From positions 1,550,001 to 1,614,000 of the forward strand of contig JBANDB010000013.1 of NCBI GenBank assembly GCA_037576215.1: 64,000 nt of DNA. Reading direction: 5' to 3'. Made by a program: the position numbers and the translations under genes. The stretch's first letter is position 1, and every line of letters starts with the position of its first letter. Positions 1 to 11,283 of this stretch are shown in pieces. The stretch comes from Armillaria gallica (lineage: Eukaryota; Basidiomycota; Agaricomycetes; Agaricales; Physalacriaceae). The notes below the pieces were generated by a model. It ran no database searches. It saw nothing but the letters and a program-made list of their open reading frames with translations, and was not told where the DNA came from.

Positions 1-830
1 TGCATCCTTATTTTGGGCTGTTTTCAGAGGCATTGACGCATATGAGTGCCGATGCCTCCACAGTTGCATCTCGGACACATCATCAATGAAGAGTTTCCTG
101 GTTGATAACCTGGGCATGTCAGAAGAACGTATCCAGTGTCTCCTCAGCTCTGAAGATCTCACTCCAGGCGATCCCTTGATCCCTGCTGGCAACAATATCA
201 TACAAGTACTCTACAGTCTTGAGCTCATTGACAATCATAAAATTAATCTGGAGGACAACATTCTTTTCTACTTCGCTGGACATGGTGGTAGTTATAACTG
301 TGTGAAACATTCTCTCAAACCTAAATGTGACACAAATTGCTGTCCCATCAAAGCAGTGTTGTGCAGGTCACACAACAGTTGCCAAAGTCACAACTGTTGC
401 GAAGTCATCACTGTCATGGTCAGTAAAGAACTGTGACTTTCCCCATGCCATCACAACCTGGCCTGCCCATGGACCGGAAGGTCAGCAAAACCATGACAAA
501 GCAGTCGGCATCAGAGACTACCAAGTTAGTCAAAAACGATGTCATATGTGGCTTCACAGCCACAGAGTCACAGTCAAGGTCATTTGTGTGACCAGCAACT
601 GTCACCCCGAAGTTTCGCAACTGGCAACATTGACTTCAGCCCAAGGTCGGGCAACTGTATAGCACTGCATCAAAGCTCTGTGCCCCTCTGATCACAACAC
701 TTTAGATGCCAAAGGATGTTACATACCTACATCAGCAATCAAGAGCTTGATGCTCTTTTCATGGAAATATCTCGTGCCACATCACAGATTGCTGTCACAC
801 TTGCAGTTTTCCCTGCCACCTTAGGAAAGA
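1..830 (+). pseudogene. Metacaspase-like pseudogene C1, cut by the window edge and by a MITE
   Basis: Reads in frame from the first bases (ASLFWAV, like ASRFWAV in the other copies) through the p20 domain with the His box YFAGHGG near base 280. It is interrupted at 354-667 by a hAT-like MITE and resumes with the same codon, so removing the insert restores the CPIKALCP reading. Beyond the insert a 1-base loss near 733 and a short deletion near 780 break the frame, and similarity ends at about 825. The remnant of the active-site box still reads Asp-Cys-Cys-His (bases 788-799), so the catalytic Cys was present before decay. By sequence the closest copy is C7 (36050-37368), for example the shared stretch GTGTGAAACATTCTCTCA. 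Many CpG sites of C7 are TpG or CpA here. The 5' part lies outside the window. Not expected to give a protease. Confidence 0.85.
354..667. mobile_element. 314-bp hAT-like MITE inside pseudogene C1
   Basis: The two ends are imperfect inverted repeats, CAGTGTTGTGCA at the left and CAGTGCTATACA (reverse complement) at the right. It is flanked by a perfect 8-bp direct repeat CATCAAAG at 346-353 and 668-675. The other metacaspase copies have one uninterrupted codon series at this place, so the insertion boundaries are certain. An 8-bp duplication and a CAGTG terminus are typical of hAT elements. It has no transposase; the 111-residue open frame inside it is a chance frame. Confidence 0.9.
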
Positions 831-1590
831 AAAATTACACCTTCTAATATTGTAAATGTATGCAATGGATATGTAGATCTGTTGAGGATTATGGTTTCAC
901 AGCCACTGGGCCAATGGTGTAGCCATCTTTTGTTTTACATTATTTTGATTTTCGTATCGATCACAACTGTTTCTTGGCTTCATACCACCATCACCTACAT
1001 ATCTGTCCACAAATATACGTTCGTTCAAGCCATACCTGTCATGTCCTTTGTGCCTGCCGATGTCTATTCCCAACAAGATCAGCTCTGGCTCAATGCGGGA
1101 GGGATGTTTTCTCGGCAGCAGCTATAAACCCAACAATCTACCAGACTATGCACTTACCCTCTCATCCTGTTCATGTATGTATTCCTCCCTGAGATGTGAA
1201 CCAGGGATGGAAATCAAGATAAAGAGCTAAACATGACACCCATTTTCTGAGGAGCTGCAACACAATTAACACCAATCTCTCTGCAACGAAAGCTTTGTTG
1301 ACCCATACCATAATAAGATGGCCCTCTGCAGTGTGAAGTGCCATACATACCACATCTCAAATCACTAATAGTCTCTTGAATAAATTGACAATAGCCAGGC
1401 CACACACTGGTCTTTGGTTTCACACGAAGGAAGCATCATGAACCAAAATGATGCTTCAAAGAGTTAGACATATATTTCATTGATGATGACATAAAGAATA
1501 CACCTTCAGTCTGTTAGTGGGTAGTATCGCCACAGGTTCCTCCTATGATCTGAATCAAAGGATACTCTTAGGACTTGGGGGCACCCAACA
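831..1590. other. No gene seen
   Basis: CpG-poor, AT-rich sequence with only short frames on both strands. The overlapping minus-strand frames at 1171-1423 have no recognisable domain. I see no TIR pair. Confidence 0.5.
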
Positions 1591-1593
1591 CAC

Positions 1594-1785
1594 CTAGTAG
1601 TCCATGATGACATCCTTGTAGACCTCATCACCCTCCCACTGTGAGGACTAGTGAAGGATTAAATAAATACGCATCAAAAGTCAATAATGACGCACCTCAC
1701 TCATAGGCTCATCAACACCTTCATCCTTGACATCCGGTAAGGCCTCTGGAGGAGTATTGTTGCCACCCAGCATAGAGACATCCTA
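1594..1785 (-). pseudogene. Unrecognised two-exon coding remnant
   Basis: On the minus strand an acidic reading (NTPPEALPDVKDEGVDEP) ends at a good donor GTGCGT near 1697. After about 48 bp it resumes at a CACTAG acceptor and reads SSQWEGDEVYKDVIMDY to a TAG at 1596-1594. Both exons are in phase 0, which is unlikely by chance. I do not recognise the protein, and the upstream exons are not clear. It lies downstream of the amidohydrolase pseudogene on the same strand and could be a separate small gene. Confidence 0.3.
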
Positions 1786-1891
1786 TTGCTCCACATATCA
1801 GCCAAACAGAGGTAGAATAGCTATAATGAGAACCATACTTCTCCCTTGAGCTGGTCCTTGTCCATGTCGTACTCAAAGTCAGGATATTCCT

Positions 1892-3833
1892 TCATGTTGG
1901 TGGGTGACAAGGAATTGAAGGAAATCTGAGACAAAAGAGGAATGGAAGAGGCAAACAAACAAAGGTGACCATGCCCTGAATGAAACACAAGAAGCAAATG
2001 GATGTGCCTAACATTGCTGTCATTGGTAAAAGAAAATCACTTTTGAATTTCCTTTTACAAAAATGAGTTTTGTCCATTATTGGCAAACAAAGCAACTGCA
2101 GGTGTTTGACCTGCACAGCACACTTAAGTTAGTGGTCATCTGTACATAAACACATGACATACCATACATTTTCTTCAGTGGGTCTGGAACAGAGTACATT
2201 TTGTGAGCATGGTTGAAGGCAGCAATAGGGAACTGGAACTTGTTGGAAGGCTGGTGGGTGTCTGCAACAATGCCAGCATTTAGCAATGCCTGAAAAACCA
2301 CATGGATCATGTCATCCAGGTCAACAGCTCTGTAGCAATGGATATTGACCTGCAACATTACTTCAGTGAGTACAGCACTGTAACTGACACCATAATACTC
2401 ACTTTGACATGTCCTCTGATGACATTGACCTAAGCTTCCCACTTGATATTCTCTGGATACTCCCTAAGGCCTTGCCACTGCCCACTCAATGCCTTAGAAC
2501 AATTTGCACCTTGCTTTTGTTTAATTTGAAAAGTGGTGTTGTACCTAAGAAAAAGAGGTGAACTGCAGAATGCATATCAGTCTGTGGAGACCTCACACTC
2601 CTTGTAATGCCCAAGTTGTATCCATTCTGCTTACCATAAACCCTGCCTTGTTGAGACAGGTCAATAGATCTTATGCCAACATTTACAAAATATGAAATAC
2701 TGGGATTTTCACCTACCAAGGTGAAAAATCATGAACACGTGCTGGCAACCAGGTTTACATCAGTCACTTACTGCAGGCATGTCTGTGGAAGACACAATTA
2801 GTCAGTTCCTCCAATTTTATCAAAACCAGAGATATACTTCATATGCCATCATCTTAGCAACAGACTAGGGTCAGGAGAAGAGTTCTTGATGTGATAAGGA
2901 GGTTGGAGAAGCATTGAGGACAAGGATTATGAATGTCTGTATACCTGTATGCTGTTGAATTTTCCATGAGCATTTCATATACAACAAGGGGGTGGCACAG
3001 CTAAAATCTGGCACATAGGGTAGGGGGGAGGTCTGAGCCTTAAATGTGAAACTGACATGTCTTATTTAGTACTATTAAGACATTGCTGGAGGTCTGATTT
3101 ATGTTTATTTCAACTGTTTCATACAAATACACATTTTTTCATGCTTAAATACTCTTCTTAGACAGGTTCCTAGCAAAAGTGAAGTAGGGCAGCTAACCAG
3201 CAATGCTCAGCACTATACTGGCACGAGCCAGTACCTTTCCAGTAGCTCAGATAGCATTACTAAGCAGTCCCAATATGGATATATTATTACTGTATATGGC
3301 AGGAGAGAGGGGGAGGGGGGGTTCAGCATGACCTTAAATGCAAAAATGTATGTCATGTGCATAATTTTATTTCTGCCACCCCCTTGATGTACAACACATG
3401 CACTGATAAAACTGGCTGAGCTGGGTAGTACCAGGGCTGTCATAACACCAGCAGTAGAGAGAGGGTACACATTGTCATGAGCTTTCAGACCATCCAAGCC
3501 TTGAAGCCATGGCTGCACAGTTCCCTTGAGAGAATTGCTGTCCATGGCTGAAGCATCCTCGAGTTCAGGCAATGTGTAATCACCCAAATGAGAATGGAGG
3601 TCCACAATGTCTGAAGTGACCCAATTGCACTGTGCACCATATGCATCGACTACTTCGAGACTGCTACCATATGCCTCAAGCTGACCAAAGCTCCCAACAC
3701 CTAGAAGAAGACCCTTGTCAATGAGAATGTCTGCCTCCAGAACCTGCATCCCATTGTGTAATCCCATCCATATCTTTGCATTCTTGATAAGGGTTGGCTT
3801 GGTTCTGGTGATAAGCCTCCAGGCTCTGTACAA
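1892..3833 (-). pseudogene. Amidohydrolase-family pseudogene (metal-dependent hydrolase)
   Basis: The upstream part (3387-3833, minus) reads TLIKNAKIWMGLHNGMQVLEADILIDKG..., then VDLHSHLGD, the metal-binding HxH segment of the amidohydrolase superfamily, then SLKGTVQPWLQGLDG. A hAT-like MITE at 2985-3386 interrupts the gene there. Further down the same strand are a GENPS..RVYG piece near 2690, VNIHCYRAVDLDDMIH and FPIAAFNHAHKMY at 2170-2360, and an ALFANNG-like piece near 2090. These appear in the order expected for the fungal amidohydrolase family related to imidazolonepropionase-like enzymes. Stops and frame changes separate the pieces, and the sequence is CpG-poor. I conclude a decayed gene; exact exon limits are not recoverable by eye. 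Confidence 0.75.
2985..3386. mobile_element. 402-bp hAT-like MITE, CAAGGGG family
   Basis: Ends are CAAGGGGGTGGCA at the left and CCACCCCCTTG at the right. The flanking 8-mers are ATATACAA (2977-2984) and ATGTACAA (3387-3394), a 7/8 target duplication. It is closely related to the element at 15527-15916: both share the inner end with ATAAAAT and the CCTCCCCC...TGCCATATACAGTA segment. No coding capacity. Inserted in the amidohydrolase pseudogene. Confidence 0.85.
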
Positions 3834-3839
3834 TCAGAA

Positions 3840-5560
3840 TTCGTGGATTTTAACTGCTATTTAATGGTACTGTCCCTTCAATGGCCTTTCAGCAAACCAA
3901 TGATTGCACACCCACTGATACCACTTTCATCCTATGGCAACCACTCCTTACACACTTTGTTATCCATCTCATCTTGCCATGCATCATAATTGCCATACTT
4001 CTTCATGGCAAGGCACCTTTGATCAACAATCATCCCAATACGGAATCGACGCATCACTCAGAAGCACCTAGTTGACATGCTCATTGATCACTTAATAAAA
4101 ATGATGTGATTGGTGCAAGTACCCTCCCAGCTATAGCAATTGCAGCTACAGCAACTACAGACCATGTTTACTAAGGCTGTTACTTCACCAAGGCCTCAAG
4201 AAAATGTTGCCCCACACATACTCCTCAGCACAATGACTATCACTCAAGTAATCCACAGCTAAACAGCACCTAACAATCCGTGCATTGCTCAATGACCCCA
4301 TATGGTTCACATCCATATGTGGCAATGTCAACGAGTTGCTGTTACTTTAGAAGACGAAGTACTATATATTTCCTCTGATTTTTACAAAGCCAAGGCCTTA
4401 CAGCCTTACTAAGTCTTGCATATTTACTCTATTTATAAACTCATACTTGTAGTATAAAAACTAGCTAGAAAATGTAGTTCAATGGCAGAGAATCTCTAGT
4501 TGACTCAGACTACATCAATTATCGTCACGCACTAGTCTATTGCCAGTAAACCATGTCTATATACTGTTTACCCCAGCATATTCTTGATTGCACATCGACT
4601 CTTGAGCTCACCAGAGTTATTCCACGGTTTTTAACTGTGAAGAGTCCTTTGCTATGTGCTCTTCGCTCTTAACACTATTGGTGCATGCTCATACTGTGCC
4701 AATACATGATCACCATGCCATATCTCATCCCCGTTATCTTTTATAGGCCATTATCATTTCACTTTCACACCATTGGAGTTTTTACAGTTTCCCTTTCGCC
4801 ATCGTTATCATTGCCCACTTGGGTAGTCTCAGAGCAGACTTAGGATCAGTTCAGCAAGTTTTCATATAGTATCAGTCCCTTGAGTGGACTTGAAGGTTAG
4901 TTTTGACATAGGATAGGATTGTTTCAGTATCAGACCAGTTTTTACATCAACTTAGCACCCTCACATCATATAGGACCAGTATCACCGCTAGTTTTCATAG
5001 TTCCACATTTTCTCTTGCCAGTCCACCCTCAGCACCTCGTTCCACATTTATTTTTCCACTCGCAGTCCCCATGCCATTTTCTCATCACCTCACTCACCCA
5101 TAGACTATTGCTGACTGTTTAGTCTACCTTCTATCGTTCTCCCCACTCAGATTACCATCCAGCGACATTTTCTAGTCTTGCCACACATTTTCTCATACAG
5201 ATTCGTGGTATTCACGTCATACCCATTATCATTCCCTCTCACTTCGAGAGAACCCTACCAGCTTATAGCCTTAGCATCTAGTACTCAGCTACCAAGCAGT
5301 ACTACTTCGCAGACTTAAAGTCGCAGTGTATTCTTGCATATAGAGGAATTGTTCTACTGCATGGAGGTGCCTCAAACCACTCGCACACACGATCACCTTG
5401 ATTGCCATGCCACTACATTAATTAACCAAGCTCATTCCGAGTTGGTGTTGCCATTGCCATGGAAGTCTAAGGCCCATCACCAGGTACAAATTAGTTGTTC
5501 TTGGGTTGTTCTTGGTCGGTCCTGCAGATTGTTGCAAGTACTAGTATCAAGCAATTGTCG
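3840..5560. other. No gene seen
   Basis: Only short frames (up to 78 residues) without domains. From about 4700 to 5330 the plus strand is pyrimidine-rich and repeats short words such as CATTTTCTC. I find no convincing exon series or terminal repeats. Confidence 0.5.
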
Positions 5561-5567
5561 CTGCAGC

Positions 5568-6099
5568 TAGGGCTGCGCACTGTAACCATATTGTATGGAA
5601 ATATGGCTTCCATGTACAGTATATGTACCGAAGCTGTGAATGCCTCCAGCCACACCATACAATACAGCCATTGATGGCCATATATCTGTGGCAGTGCTAC
5701 AAAGGAGGAGAATATGTTTCTGAGGTCTGTAAATGCTCTTGAAGACAAAATAGAATAACTCACCATCATGTTCTGTGTGTCCCCGACATATTAGGTGTCG
5801 TCACAACTCAAAATGATGCATGCAGGGCACTATGATGTCACTCAATAGCCCCTTAAGTCTTTTAAACTGGACGAAAAAGATCAATTTCATGGCAAGAATG
5901 TGCCTTGAAGACATCGAAATGTGCAGTACAGTGATTTTGAAGGTAATTAGTACTAAAACCAAGTCAATTATAGTTACCTACCCAGTAGCCACGAATACGA
6001 CCGTATATATGACCGTCACAGCCATAATTATATGGTCTGAAGCTGTCAGCGTCCTTGACTATATGATTTATGGATGGTGACGGATGGTGTGCAGCCCTA
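5568..6099. mobile_element. 532-bp hAT-like MITE with TAGGGCTGC ends
   Basis: Left end TAGGGCTGCGCAC and right end GTGTGCAGCCCTA are inverted repeats. The flanks are a perfect 8-bp direct repeat GCTGCAGC at 5560-5567 and 6100-6107; the repeat is itself a palindrome. TAGGG termini and 8-bp duplications are typical of hAT elements. No transposase; the frames inside are short. Confidence 0.88.
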
Positions 6100-6100
6100 G

Positions 6101-6715
6101 CTGCAGCAGAACGGGGCTGAAATGACCAGTCCGGTATGCTGTCCGAACTCAACCTGTCTGGGTAGGAGAATTATGTTTGAGTCGATAAGGGAGACCCTCT
6201 GTGTCTTCTATGTACACTGTACATTAGGTAGCTGGGTCAAGAACATGAGAAAGGCCTGTCCTGTTTGGTTGCTGAGTATCTAAAAAGGGGATCTCACAGC
6301 CACACTCTTTTTTGTTTAGTAGTCCTCCCAGAGGGAAGTAATACTTTATGATTGGTTCCAAAATTGAATAGATGCATATAATAATAATACTTATTAGATT
6401 TGCAACCCAAAGTGGTTCAAGGTTGATTTTCCATGCTTGAGAGTACTTCGAGTGTTGCTGGACTGCTGAGATGCCAGCTGCCTAATTTGGTGCCACTGGT
6501 ATCATTGCCATTCCTGCTTGTTAGAATATGGCTAAAACTTGTTTCTGGAGATATAAAACCAGTCAATACCGCAAGGACAGTAGTAAGATCATCAGTGTTA
6601 GCAATAACAGTTACTTTTGGCTGAATTTTGTTCTGGCTGGACACCCAGACCTGGATGACCAGTCAGACAGTGTACCGGACTTCTCATTTCAGCCTCATCC
6701 TCAGCTGCAGCATGT
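6101..6715. repeat. Inverted repeat pair, probable decayed transposon ends
   Basis: About 60 bp at 6101-6165 (GGCTGAAATGACCAGTCCGG and on to GTCTGGGT) match, inverted, about 60 bp at 6648-6715. Both arms are next to a GCTGCAGC word, so the MITE at 5568-6099 seems to have inserted at or just outside the left end of an older element. No target duplication could be settled for the older one and there is no coding region inside. Confidence 0.55.
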
Positions 6716-6989
6716 GGGGGTATATGGGTGGGGTCAACAGGGGAGAGAAGAGCAACAATGCTCCAGGCAAGAGCAAACACTGACTTATGCCAAAATTCCA
6801 GCCAAGAAATGACGTCAAGCTTGCAATGAGCTTGCTGACTAATGCCAGCACAGGATAACCAAAATGCACTGCCACCAAGGACCTACCCTGTATACAGAAT
6901 ATGTTGCATGCCAGACATGAAAAGCTGGAACACTTTCCTGGCTATCAATTTATATTATCAGATGATCTGAAACCAAATAGGTGTTCTCA

Positions 6990-7209
6990 TGTATGTCTGG
7001 GGGCATGTTGAGACCACCAGACTGTGAGGGAGACTTTGGAAAGTGGAAAATATGGCAGGATTTTCACCAAGATGCCTCTTCATGTTCTGAAGTCGGACAA
7101 CTGGAAAAAGGAAACGACATATGTTGGACTCACCTGCCTTCTGAATCAGTCGGACTCTCAGACTCTGGTCGTTGCTGGGGTCCATAGATACAATCATGTT
7201 TGGTATTAG
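6990..7209 (+). pseudogene. Metacaspase-like C-terminal fragment C2
   Basis: This matches the last 70 or so codons of C7 through ...WKKETTYVGL to the terminal VWY and the TAG at 7207-7209. At the DNA level it differs from C7 largely at CpG sites: GCGTGTCGAGAC in C7 is GCATGTTGAGAC here, and ACTGCGAGG is ACTGTGAGG. Nothing upstream of about 6990 matches the p20 domain, so the catalytic part is missing. Similarity continues past the stop into the duplicated flank shared with 34.5-36.0 kb. Confidence 0.85.
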
Positions 7210-7849
7210 GTGTGAAAGATTGAGTATTGGCTTGGGTGCTCTACTGTGAAGCTTTGAGCATAATTGTGTTTATTGAAACAAATGAATCTTTAAAAATTTC
7301 TCCACGGTATGCCAAGGCAGCCTAAGCGAACATCATAGCTTATTTGTTACTATGATGGTTGTGCCCCACACTAGTGTGACAATTCTTGTCTATCTGGCAC
7401 AAAAAGTAGCTACAATTGTAGCTGATTCGTTGTTCTCTCACTCATGTTGACTCCCGATGAAGTATGTCTGTGCAAGTATCAAGACCAAGAACCTTCCATA
7501 ATGACCTCACCACCTGAACTGTACATTCGATTTGTATTGTTTTCATCACTCTTGGACTGTGTGAAGAACATGAATACTGACGATGGCTAAACGAATAAAC
7601 TTATCTACATACTTGCTGCCATGTCACCATGCGTCAAGCCACCATCAAACATTAGGCCAGAATTATCCGATGAATGATGCCCCGTAGCCACTCTTCTTGT
7701 TTGCGTAGAACATTTTATTCAAGTAAACCATCATGGGTTACTACCTCCTTCTGACAAAAGTAAATGTTGATACAGGCTGAGAGGACACAGGTCCAATAAG
7801 AGCACCTACAGGGTGGATGCTTAGTGAAGCCCTTCTTGACCTATCAAAG

Positions 7850-8497
7850 CCTGAAATTTCTCATCAGTTTCCCATCCTAGACACATCTTTCTGTCACTGA
7901 GTTGAACCTCCATATGTTGCTCTGATGGATATTGTATACAAGGCATGAGGTCGAAGGATGAAGTCGATACTGAGTTAATAGAAGACACATAGGGCAAAAC
8001 GAAATCACTGACCTAAAGTTTTCTGAAGTTCATCATATCACAGAGCTCTAAATACATCACATTAAATACCAGAAAAAAAAACCATCAGATATAGACCTCT
8101 TGTTACTTGATCTGTGATTGAGTTAGATAATTTCTCTTAATATTGATAGACAAGTAGTAAAAGTAGCACGAACATACCATTATCAGTCCATCAACAGCCT
8201 AGGCAAGGCAATGATACTATTCCGGATGCTTGCTGATTCCCATGCAGATGCTCTCCCACTCAGTCCTCGCCAGATCAACTCTGCATGCAGACATGCCAAC
8301 TCTGGGCTTTCCGTGGATGAAAGTCAAGATGTGAAGAGAAGCCCAACACGGTGAGCTTGTTATACCCTTCATATTGTTGGCAGTAGTCATATTGATCAGT
8401 TCCAGCACTCTCTTATCAGACCAACAATGCAAACACAATGATTTGAGGAATGTTTCAGTACTAGAGTGCATCCAGAGAGTGAGAATATGTTTGTGAG
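7850..8497 (-). pseudogene. Unrecognised coding remnant shared with 34620-35470
   Basis: On the minus strand 8217-8471 is open for 84 codons and contains LTFIHGKPRVGMSACRVDLA. The paralogue at 34.97 kb reads LTFIYGKPRVGTSACRVDLA in the corresponding frame, and the pieces VSTSSFDLMPCIQ and VSTSTFDLMPRIQ also agree. A frame kept in two diverged copies suggests a real former protein. Both copies have stops or shifts elsewhere. I do not recognise the family. The 5' part of this copy was separated by the Harbinger insertion and lies at 11440-11720. Confidence 0.45.
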
Positions 8498-8700
8498 ACT
8501 TAGGGCCTGTTCAGCTGCCACAGCGATTTTTGATATTGTGACATGTATTTCCATTTATAGTAGAGAATTGTAGTAATTTTAGACATCGGTACCTCCCAAG
8601 ATTTCCGAGATATTTGGGAGTGTTCGGCTGCCATCAGCATTACATTTTCCCACATCGCTTTGCATTCCTTGCCTCTCTTCTCTGCACCCACCCACTCATG

Positions 8701-9867
8701 TCTCAGGATCCTCCTCCTGCACCTCCTACCAGTGCTCCTGGTCTCCAAAATGGACCAGGCCATGCTGATTGGACTGCAGAAGTTGAGGCTGCTCTCATAT
8801 CTTATCTCCAAACCGCGAAGCAAGAGGGCAAGATGTCAGACAACAACTTCAAGAGCCAGGCATATGCGGGCTGTGCTCTCCATCTTCGTGAACTTCATTA
8901 TTCCTTCACTGGGAAGCAGGTGAAGACATGATGGACTCGGGTATGTTCTCAGTATGTACCAAAATCATGAAATCCCCTCTCATTCTTCATTGCAGTTCAA
9001 AGTGGAATTCAAGGTGGTCAGCACTCTTCGAGGCCTTTCAGGTTTTGGTTGGGATGATGTTTGCAAGATGGTGACTGCAATGGACCAGGTGTGGGATGCA
9101 TATTTGAAGGTGCGTCAGCTATGCTGCTGTTCTCTTGAATCACTAGCCAATGAATTTTCTGGTAGGGGCACAAACAAGCTCATCCATTTTGTAAACACCC
9201 ATTTCCATTGTACGACGACATTGCAGCATTGATTGGCCACACTATGGCAACAGGAGGACTTGCACTCTCTTCAGAGAATTCCTCTGTGGTAACCCAAGGT
9301 GACAATGACAACAGCAATGCCGATGACCATGATGAAGACAAGGACGCCACCCCAGCATCCAAGGCTAGCAACAGGGACCAAGATGAAGAGACTGATTCCA
9401 AGAAGGAGAACGAGTCTGCTGATGAATCGGCTAGTGTACGTTATTTTTGTCTGGTTGCTGCTCATCTTTCTGACTGCTAGTAGCTTGTTAAAAATGGTCG
9501 CCATGCCCATTCTCCAACTCTCACTCCTGCTCTAGTCAAGCGGGTTTGTCTGTCTGCTGGTGCCCAGGCTCTAGATGTGATGTCAAAATCTGTCGAGACG
9601 TTGACTGCTGGCCTTTCTTCAGGGGCATTTTTTGCTGCCTCGGGTTCTGATTCACCTGTCAGGAAGGACAAGGCCTTTGCTATGTTATGTGCCAAGGAGG
9701 GCTTGTCACCTTACTCTATTGCAAAGGCACATCGTGTTTTCCAGGGTAACGGTGAGATTGCAAGGGAGTATCTGAGCTTTCCTACTGACAACGAGAATAT
9801 GAAGGAGGCTCACCGGTTCTGGTTGATGGATGAAATCATGTGTGTTGGTGATCGCTCGTCAGTTTAA
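8701..9867 (+). pseudogene. Harbinger accessory protein (Myb/SANT-like), one in-frame TGA
   Basis: Proposed exons are 8701-8940, 8996-9109, 9166-9435 and 9484-9867, all in phase 0 with GT..AG introns of 48-56 bp, giving 336 codons with the stop. The N-terminal half is the Myb/SANT-like DNA-binding domain that accompanies Harbinger transposases (HADWTAEVEAALISYLQ..., LSGFGWDD..., then HPFPLYDDIAALIG), about residues 18-145. A Ser/Asp/Glu-rich stretch follows and then a helical C-terminus. In this class of element the protein is thought to help bind the ends and bring the transposase to the nucleus. An in-frame TGA at 8929-8931 lies in KT-stop-WTR, where related proteins have Arg, so CGA to TGA is the likely change. 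Otherwise the gene is fully open. Confidence 0.85.
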
Positions 9868-9899
9868 AAGTAGTAGTCTATATTACTACATTGTGCATA

Positions 9900-11283
9900 T
9901 TAAATTTGAGAGAGGCTACTCTCACTACGAAGCTGCAGTTCCTCCTGGTAGTCCTGCCACATCTCTTCAGCTATAGTGTCTCGGCGTGCATTAGCATGTT
10001 CAGTCTCCTCATTGGAAACACCCACAGTTGGTATAGTGTCTCCCAGACAATCTGGAACCAATAGCTCTCGGGCAGATGGAATACGAAGGAGACTAGGATT
10101 GGGTGGTTGGTATATGGAGACAAAGTTATGGAGAATAGCGATAGCTAGTGGAATGAGGCTCTGAATATGTAGGGGATACTCGTTGACCTCGCGAATAATC
10201 TTCCATTGTCTCTTGATAACTCCGAAAATGTGTTCAATAACATTGCGGAGTTGTGCGTGATGTAGGTTGAATAATTCTTCTTTTGTTTTGGGTCTGTATT
10301 ACATAGACATGAAAGAGAGGCACCAAAGACAAGTCAGAAGCACATACCGAAGGCCTGCAGCCTGCCATTCACGTAGATGATATCGAGTGTTATGATATGG
10401 TACAATGAGACTATCACAGTTGGCAAATCCAGCATCTGCAAGGTAATATTTACCCTCAGGAACTAGAAAGCCTGCTTTTATGGCCTCCTGATACAAGAAG
10501 CCATCCAATGCACTTCCCTCCCATCCAATCAAGAGGAAGAGAAAGATCATATCCCAATCGCAAGCTGCAATCACGTTCTGGGACAGATCACCATCACGGT
10601 CCCGATATCGAACCTTATCACCAGCAGGTGGTCAGACAGAGAAATGGGTTCCGTCTATAGCCCCCAGAGCATCCTTGAAGTAAGGATAAAACTTGGGATT
10701 GGTACCAATGACGTAGGGCACAAGGTTGGGCTTTGGAAGACGGATGTATTTTGAGCGAAAAGTATCCGAGACAAGAGCGTTCAGTACATCATGAAAAGAT
10801 CTGATCAGAATAAATAGTGTCAGTCCTAGATAAGTGGGGAAATCAATAGGAAGCACACCGAGAGATGGTTTCTAGACTGTGCTGGAACCATTCTGCTACT
10901 TTCCAGGTAGATAGGTTTGTGGTGCATTGATACAAAAAAGTTGCAAGCATCTCATCCAACCTGACATGCCATCGAGGCTTCAAACCCCCATTCCGTTGGA
11001 GCTCAGTCTTTAGCCAGTGGAAAACATGAGCTTTGATGCTGAGATTGTCACTGATCCAGTCCGAATGCCCCTCAAGGAGTTCATGAGTCCACTGTTCTCC
11101 ATTGAGGGAAGAGTTATGGTATGGTTCCGGGCTGTATCTTCCATGATAAGCTGCATGAACAGCACTGGCAGCAGCTACTACAGCAATAATTGTGGCTATC
11201 AGGGCTTTCCTCTGTCATTCGGCATGATTGGTAGGCTCAGAGGGTGCATATGTATTAGAACGAGCCTGGTATATGCATACCAT
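9900..11283 (-). pseudogene. Harbinger DDE transposase, two in-frame TGA codons
   Basis: Exons 11283-10859, 10800-10348 and 10293-9900 (introns 58 and 54 bp) give 424 codons with the stop, and the length is an exact multiple of three. Recognisable DDE_4/Harbinger blocks in order: WHVRLDEMLATFLY (N-terminal helical part), GAIDGTHFSV (first Asp), WEGSALDG (second acidic block), YYLADAGF (third Asp block), and NVIEHIFGVIKRQWKII (the ERxFGxxK-like segment). Two TGA codons interrupt it, at 11217-11215 (HAE-stop-QRKAL) and 10634-10632 (HFSV-stop-PPAG). Both positions suit Arg, so both could be CGA decayed to TGA. There is no other defect. The enzyme would cut and join the element ends in the nucleus; this copy should be silent unless stops are read through. 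Confidence 0.92.

Noticed and set aside
327..662. 111-codon plus-strand frame
   Set aside because: Lies within the hAT-like MITE 354-667 and has no domain; a chance frame.
3881..4075. Small plus-strand frame next to the amidohydrolase remnant
   Set aside because: No domain, no splice support, no paralogue.
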